DNA of 8,970 nt from Thermoprotei archaeon. GTDB taxonomy: Archaea > Thermoproteota > Thermoprotei > QMSL01 > B3-G16. A program made the position numbers and the translations under genes. A model generated the notes under the pieces. That model made no database searches. It was not told the DNA's origin and saw only the letters and a program-made list of their open reading frames with translations. The first letter of the stretch is position 1; every line of letters starts with the position of its first letter. The stretch is from positions 1-8,970 of the forward strand of contig QMSL01000048.1 in assembly GCA_003649665.1 (NCBI GenBank), read 5' to 3'. Positions 6,385 through 8,970 of the stretch are shown in pieces.

Positions 6385-7563
6385 TCACTTCACAAGCCCT
6401 AATATTACGTCATGAAGCTCCTTATACGATGTCGGATAGCTGATGTGATCATAGGTCAGTACTCTTTGTGGCACGAATGCAGTAATAGAATTCTGTAGCA
6501 TGTAGTTAAGTATACAAGAGAGCATGACTTCATAACTCTCATCTTTATTCCCCACGGAATATGTAAAGTATCCCCTCCATGTAGGATCAGCGAGAAACCA
6601 TAGCACTTCCTGATCTCTAATGATAACTCCTATTGATATTGCGTGACAGTACCATTTACCGGTTAGAGTTCTGCCTACGTAAACTAGCTGTACTACTGCG
6701 TGTTGACGTTTAATATTGTCCAAATAATAATCTGCTGCGACCATAAAGAGGATGGAATAATCATCACAATCTCCTTTCTTAAGCTTAAGAGTCTCGGTAG
6801 GTGTCCTCTGAACGTCTTCAGTTCTTATAATCTTTAATTCATACCTCGGTATGGATACCCCATAGCTCTTGCAATAGATCCTTTTGACTTCAATTATGAC
6901 AGGAGATATAGTTGGATCTTCTGAATACCTTACAGCTTTATAGACTGCAATGCTTAACGCTTTAAGATCTGAAATCAAATCCTGATAGCCTACATTCTCG
7001 TTAGTAAACTCCTTAACTAATTTACTAGGTTCCATTTCAATAACCTTAGGCGTAATGTATGTTCTTCCATACAATATGTCCGCTATTACGTTAAGCTCAG
7101 AGGAAACCTCTTTTAGCCAGCTTGCTATAACATTAGTATCCGCCTTTAATTCATTGATGTGATCAATTAATCCTTGAATGATAATGCTCATATTGCTGAC
7201 TAACCCTATTGTATAATTCACTTCAGAAGTCAATATGTCTAAGGACATTACGACATCACTAAGTGCCTCACTTAATGTATTGGTTGTGTTCATTAGGAAA
7301 TCGAGTTCCGCATATGCTATATCCATCTTCGCCTCTATATCATCTATGCGCCTCAATGCCCTACTTATCGATGCATTAATAGTTACTATCCTCTCCTCAA
7401 CCAAGGAAATACGCGATCTAAGAAAGCTCACATCCTCCTTAGCTTTATATATCTCCTCCCTAAGCATCTTCATCTCCCTCTCCATGATGTACATTCTATA
7501 AGCTAGAAGCGACGACGTTATGATTAGGCAAACTAACGCTATATATGTCCATTGAGCTTTCAT
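6385..7563 (-). CDS. Membrane-anchored coiled-coil protein with transglutaminase-like catalytic domain
   Basis: A protein of 392 aa (394 from the upstream ATG at 7569; residue numbers here follow that longer form). Residues 8-25 form one hydrophobic helix, a signal anchor. A long heptad-rich coiled coil follows (about 28-165), then a C-terminal domain with the transglutaminase-like triad: C268 in KKGDCDDYS, H309 in CHAISI and D328 in LADPTW. Spacing and flanking residues match the transglutaminase/papain-like core, whose members are crosslinking enzymes or proteases. Four N-x-S/T sequons (N65, N94, N118, N126) lie in the coiled coil, consistent with display outside the cell. ATG 7563 is preferred because GCGGTGA (plus-strand 7570-7576) lies six bases before it, while it directly abuts ATG 7569. 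A 15-bp palindrome lies upstream. No partner gene is adjacent. The substrate is unknown. Confidence 0.78.
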   Translation of the reverse strand: MKAQWTYIALVCLIITSSLLAYRMYIMEREMKMLREEIYKAKEDVSFLRSRISLVEERIVTINASISRALRRIDDIEAKMDIAYAELDFLMNTTNTLSEALSDVVMSLDILTSEVNYTIGLVSNMSIIIQGLIDHINELKADTNVIASWLKEVSSELNVIADILYGRTYITPKVIEMEPSKLVKEFTNENVGYQDLISDLKALSIAVYKAVRYSEDPTISPVIIEVKRIYCKSYGVSIPRYELKIIRTEDVQRTPTETLKLKKGDCDDYSILFMVAADYYLDNIKRQHAVVQLVYVGRTLTGKWYCHAISIGVIIRDQEVLWFLADPTWRGYFTYSVGNKDESYEVMLSCILNYMLQNSITAFVPQRVLTYDHISYPTSYKELHDVILGLVK

Positions 7564-7569
7564 GCTCAT

Positions 7570-7576
7570 TCACCGC
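7570..7576 (-). promoter_or_regulatory. Shine-Dalgarno site that sets the transglutaminase-like gene start
   Basis: Read on the minus strand this is GCGGTGA, a near match to the archaeal anti-SD partner GAGGTGA. It is separated by six bases from ATG 7563 and by none from ATG 7569, which favours the shorter protein. Confidence 0.5.
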
Positions 7577-7601
7577 TTCATATTAACAATAGGCTTCGTG
7601 G

Positions 7602-7616
7602 GATAAGTGACTTATC
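7602..7616. promoter_or_regulatory. 15-bp palindrome at the transglutaminase-like gene promoter
   Basis: GATAAGTGACTTATC is a perfect palindrome with 7-bp arms and a single central base, 33-47 bases upstream of the ORF's first ATG (7569). Its left arm read on the minus strand (ACTTATC) is also the best TATA-like element for that gene, giving a short leader that contains the ribosome site. A regulator bound here would block TBP. The operator role is inferred. Confidence 0.35.
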
Positions 7617-7702
7617 ATTAAGATTAACTCTGTGGAAAATGAAAATCAGGCCAAGGACGATAATTTTTACTTGAGGGGGAGTATCATTCGCACTACTTTC
7701 TC

Positions 7703-7721
7703 AATGTGTATTCACATTTTT
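7703..7721 (+). terminator. Hairpin followed by T run (possible terminator)
   Basis: AATGTG-tatt-CACATT is a perfect 6-bp stem with a 4-base loop, followed by T residues to 7721. It resembles an intrinsic terminator in the rightward direction, but no rightward gene lies directly upstream, so it would only stop antisense or readthrough transcripts. The stem is A/T-rich and weak. Confidence 0.2.
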
Positions 7722-7880
7722 GGTCCCTAATACTCCAGTGTACTCTAATGAGTTTATTCTAACAAAAGAGTTATGGATATGACTCCAACCTTCCTTCACC
7801 TTAATATAACTACCTCCTTATGTCCTTCGCCATCGGCCTAAGACCTCAATCACGTTCATGAAGACAGTAATTACGCATCT

Positions 7881-7897
7881 TTTAAGCTTAAATTATA
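7881..7897 (+). promoter_or_regulatory. Promoter of the 102-aa gene, overlapping a 12-bp palindrome
   Basis: AATTATA (7891-7897) is centred about 24 bases before the ATG at 7918, the spacing expected for a leaderless mRNA, and no SD is present before that ATG. The perfect palindrome TTTAAGCTTAAA (7881-7892) covers the BRE and the left edge of the TATA box. In A/T-rich DNA a 12-bp palindrome can arise by chance, so the operator reading is weak. Confidence 0.4.
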
Positions 7898-7917
7898 CCT
7901 ATCCCAAATATTAAAAT

Positions 7918-8226
7918 ATGAAACTAGAAGTTGAAGTTTGTGAAGCCATCTCAAGAAGGGAAGCTGGCGAGGATAAGCTAGTTATAAGTGGCCATATTAT
8001 TAAAGATAACGGGAATGAAGCATTCTTCTACTTAGAGATTGGCCGCATAACGTGTAAACTGTGCTTAGAGAAGGGCAATATAGACTTATTAGAAAGTTTT
8101 GAAAAGATCTTAGGTAAACCCCTTCATATGGGAGAAGAAGCGGGTTTTCATATGGCGATATGGCGTTCCTCTTCAGACTTAATAAGAAGACTTGAGGGCC
8201 TTCTCGGATTTGAAATAATAATTTAG
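7918..8226 (+). CDS. Hypothetical 102-aa protein
   Basis: I do not recognise this protein. It is small, acidic-to-neutral and soluble-looking, with no signal peptide or membrane segment. The N-terminal half is mostly predicted beta (LEVEVCEAI, KLVISGHII, AFFYLEIGRITCKLCLE). The C-terminal half is helical, ending in a leucine-rich amphipathic segment (87-97). It has one CxxC (C46, C49) plus C8 and three histidines (H26, H70, H78), so metal binding is possible but not shown. Supporting it as a real gene are an ATG placed for leaderless transcription from the TATA box at 7891, codon use like its neighbours, and a natural amino-acid composition; the antisense reading frame looks like a shadow. 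It is separated from the aminotransferase gene by 171 bp containing an inverted repeat, so the two are probably not one operon. Confidence 0.65.
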   Translation: MKLEVEVCEAISRREAGEDKLVISGHIIKDNGNEAFFYLEIGRITCKLCLEKGNIDLLESFEKILGKPLHMGEEAGFHMAIWRSSSDLIRRLEGLLGFEIII

Positions 8227-8261
8227 AATTCCCGTTAGTAGAATAGTTAGTAAAGTACATG

Positions 8262-8340
8262 TTAATTACGATAAGCATATTGATTCGCTTAAATCAATAC
8301 ACTTTAGCAAAACAACATATGACATAATTATCGTAATTAA
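8262..8340. repeat. 79-bp nested inverted repeat with perfect 13-bp arms
   Basis: TTAATTACGATAA (8262-8274) is matched perfectly in inverse by TTATCGTAATTAA (8328-8340). Inside, TATTGATT (8278-8285) and AATCAATA (8292-8299) form a second perfect 8-bp inverted repeat around a 6-base centre, and CATAT (8276-8280) can instead pair with ATATG (8317-8321). The right arm ends directly against the BRE/TATA of the aminotransferase gene. It could be a paired operator, a structured RNA or a small MITE-like relic; no target-site duplication is visible at the ends. Confidence 0.7.
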
Positions 8341-8390
8341 AAGATATAATTAAAATACTCCTAGGAATTTAGTACTAGGAATAAGGGGGA
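8341..8390 (+). promoter_or_regulatory. Promoter, repeated leader element and ribosome site of the aminotransferase gene
   Basis: TATAAT (8345-8350), preceded by purines, is a plausible TATA box placing the start near 8372. Around that start lie two direct copies of CTAGGAAT (8361-8368 and 8375-8382), 14 bp apart; because CTAG is self-complementary, CCTAG/CTAGG (8360-8364 and 8375-8379) also form an inverted pair. AAGGGGGA (8383-8390) is a Shine-Dalgarno-like site seven bases before the ATG at 8398. The repeats sit where a repressor would block RNA polymerase. Confidence 0.5.
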
Positions 8391-8397
8391 TCTATAA

Positions 8398-8970
8398 ATG
8401 CCCTTACTTGTCTATATAGATGGTGAACTTCTTCCAGAAGACAAGGCTAAAATCTCAGTCTTCGATCATGGTTTGCTGTATGGCGATGGAATATTCGAGG
8501 GCATAAGAATATACTATGGAGGCATCTTTAAGCTCAGGGAACACGTAGACAGATTGTACGAATCCGCTAAAATAATAAGACTAGAAATACCGATGGACAA
8601 AGATAAGCTAATGAACGAAGTAATAAGAGCCGTTAGGGCTAATAAGCTAAAGGAAGGATACATAAGGCTTGTGGTAACTAGAGGAGTTGGCGATATGGGC
8701 TTAGATCCAAGAAAGTGTAAACGGCCAAGCATAATAATAATTGTAACGCCAATGCCGCGCTTTATAGGTAAGCCGATAAGGGCTATAATCTCCTCTATTA
8801 GGAGAATGCCCTACCAATGCCTTCCTCCGCATGCGAAGACATTAAATTACCTGAACAATATATTAGCAAAAATAGAGGCCATAACTGCTGGAGTAGACGA
8901 AGCAATAATGCTGAGCCTCGATGGCTATGTAGCTGAAGCCACAGGGGAGAACATCTTTTTAGTCAAGAAC
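8398..8970 (+). CDS. ilvE: Branched-chain amino acid aminotransferase (class IV), N-terminal part
   Basis: The first 191 codons of a PLP enzyme that normally has about 290-300; the gene runs off the right edge in frame. The start VYIDGELLPEDKAKISVFDH and GLLYGDGIFEGIR (25-37) are hallmarks of class IV aminotransferases. R53 in LREHVDRL fits the PLP-phosphate arginine, K147 in HAKTLNYLNN is the expected Schiff-base lysine, and E180 in VAEATGENIF is the residue that contacts the pyridine nitrogen. Branched-chain aminotransferases interconvert Leu, Ile and Val with their 2-oxo acids using glutamate or 2-oxoglutarate. D-amino acid transaminase and aminodeoxychorismate lyase share the fold, but the pattern here is closest to IlvE. 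The ATG is supported by AAGGGGGA seven bases upstream. The upstream repeats suggest regulation. Confidence 0.88.
   Translation, partial: MPLLVYIDGELLPEDKAKISVFDHGLLYGDGIFEGIRIYYGGIFKLREHVDRLYESAKIIRLEIPMDKDKLMNEVIRAVRANKLKEGYIRLVVTRGVGDMGLDPRKCKRPSIIIIVTPMPRFIGKPIRAIISSIRRMPYQCLPPHAKTLNYLNNILAKIEAITAGVDEAIMLSLDGYVAEATGENIFLVKN

Larger units (their letters stand above)
7570..7917. other. 348-bp gene-free stretch
   Basis: No supported protein gene, tRNA or C/D box pair was found on either strand. It holds the upstream region of the transglutaminase-like gene (right-to-left) with its palindrome at 7602-7616, a small hairpin at 7703-7718 followed by a T run, and the promoter of the 102-aa gene at its right end. 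The middle part, about 7620-7870, has no feature I can explain. Confidence 0.6.

Noticed and set aside
7705..7810. Minus-strand frame of about 32 codons beginning GTG with GGAGGT upstream; the C-terminus faintly recalls an integrase-like motif.
   Set aside because: The SD-to-start spacing (about 12 bases) is long, the frame is too short for any domain, and the resemblance covers only a few residues.
8000..8278. 92-codon minus-strand open frame across the 102-aa gene.
   Set aside because: It has no ribosome site or TATA box at the right spacing, and its composition looks less natural than the plus-strand protein, which has a well-placed promoter.
1..8970. CRISPR array, transposase, integrase, tRNA or rRNA genes.
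   Set aside because: No regularly spaced repeats, no mobile-element proteins and no cloverleaf or rRNA signature were found on either strand.

Overview
The window looks like chromosomal DNA from an archaeon, most likely a thermophilic member of the Thermoproteota (TACK group). The evidence is an archaeal-type DnaG primase, an archaeal/eukaryotic-type tyrosyl-tRNA synthetase, a type II methionine aminopeptidase, heavy use of AGA/AGG and ATA codons, TATA-type promoters with short or absent leaders, and a candidate C/D box sRNA. By eye the DNA is about 60% A+T. I cannot name a genus. Gene density is high and there is no sign of phage, transposon, CRISPR array, rRNA or tRNA.

Layout. Positions 1-390 (+) hold the C-terminal end of a DHH/DHHA1 phosphoesterase. 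It overlaps tail-to-tail with dnaG (370-1527, -). dnaG is the last gene of a three-gene minus-strand operon: UPF0173 metallo-hydrolase (2637-3314), tyrS (1570-2640), dnaG. A 63-bp divergent promoter region with a symmetric TATA box separates this operon from map (3378-4277, +). Convergent to map is an aminoglycoside-phosphotransferase-fold kinase (4294-5292, -). That kinase is divergent from an EamA/DMT transporter (5369-6262, +).

The right half is looser. In the 122-bp gap after the transporter lies a candidate C/D box sRNA (about 6311-6363, +) with its own BRE/TATA promoter. Next comes a membrane-anchored coiled-coil protein with a transglutaminase-like Cys-His-Asp triad (6385-7563, -), a 348-bp gene-free stretch, an unrecognised 102-aa protein (7918-8226, +), a 79-bp nested inverted repeat (8262-8340) lying directly against an ilvE-type promoter, and the N-terminal 191 codons of a class IV (branched-chain) aminotransferase running off the end.

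How the genes relate: the left half is information processing (primer synthesis or RNA turnover, tRNA charging, N-terminal Met removal, DHH nuclease). The right half mixes transport, an envelope protein and amino-acid metabolism, mostly as single-gene units with their own promoters. I see no clear multi-gene novel system. The items most worth following up are the sRNA candidate, the envelope transglutaminase-like protein with a palindrome at its promoter, and the inverted and direct repeats around the aminotransferase promoter.
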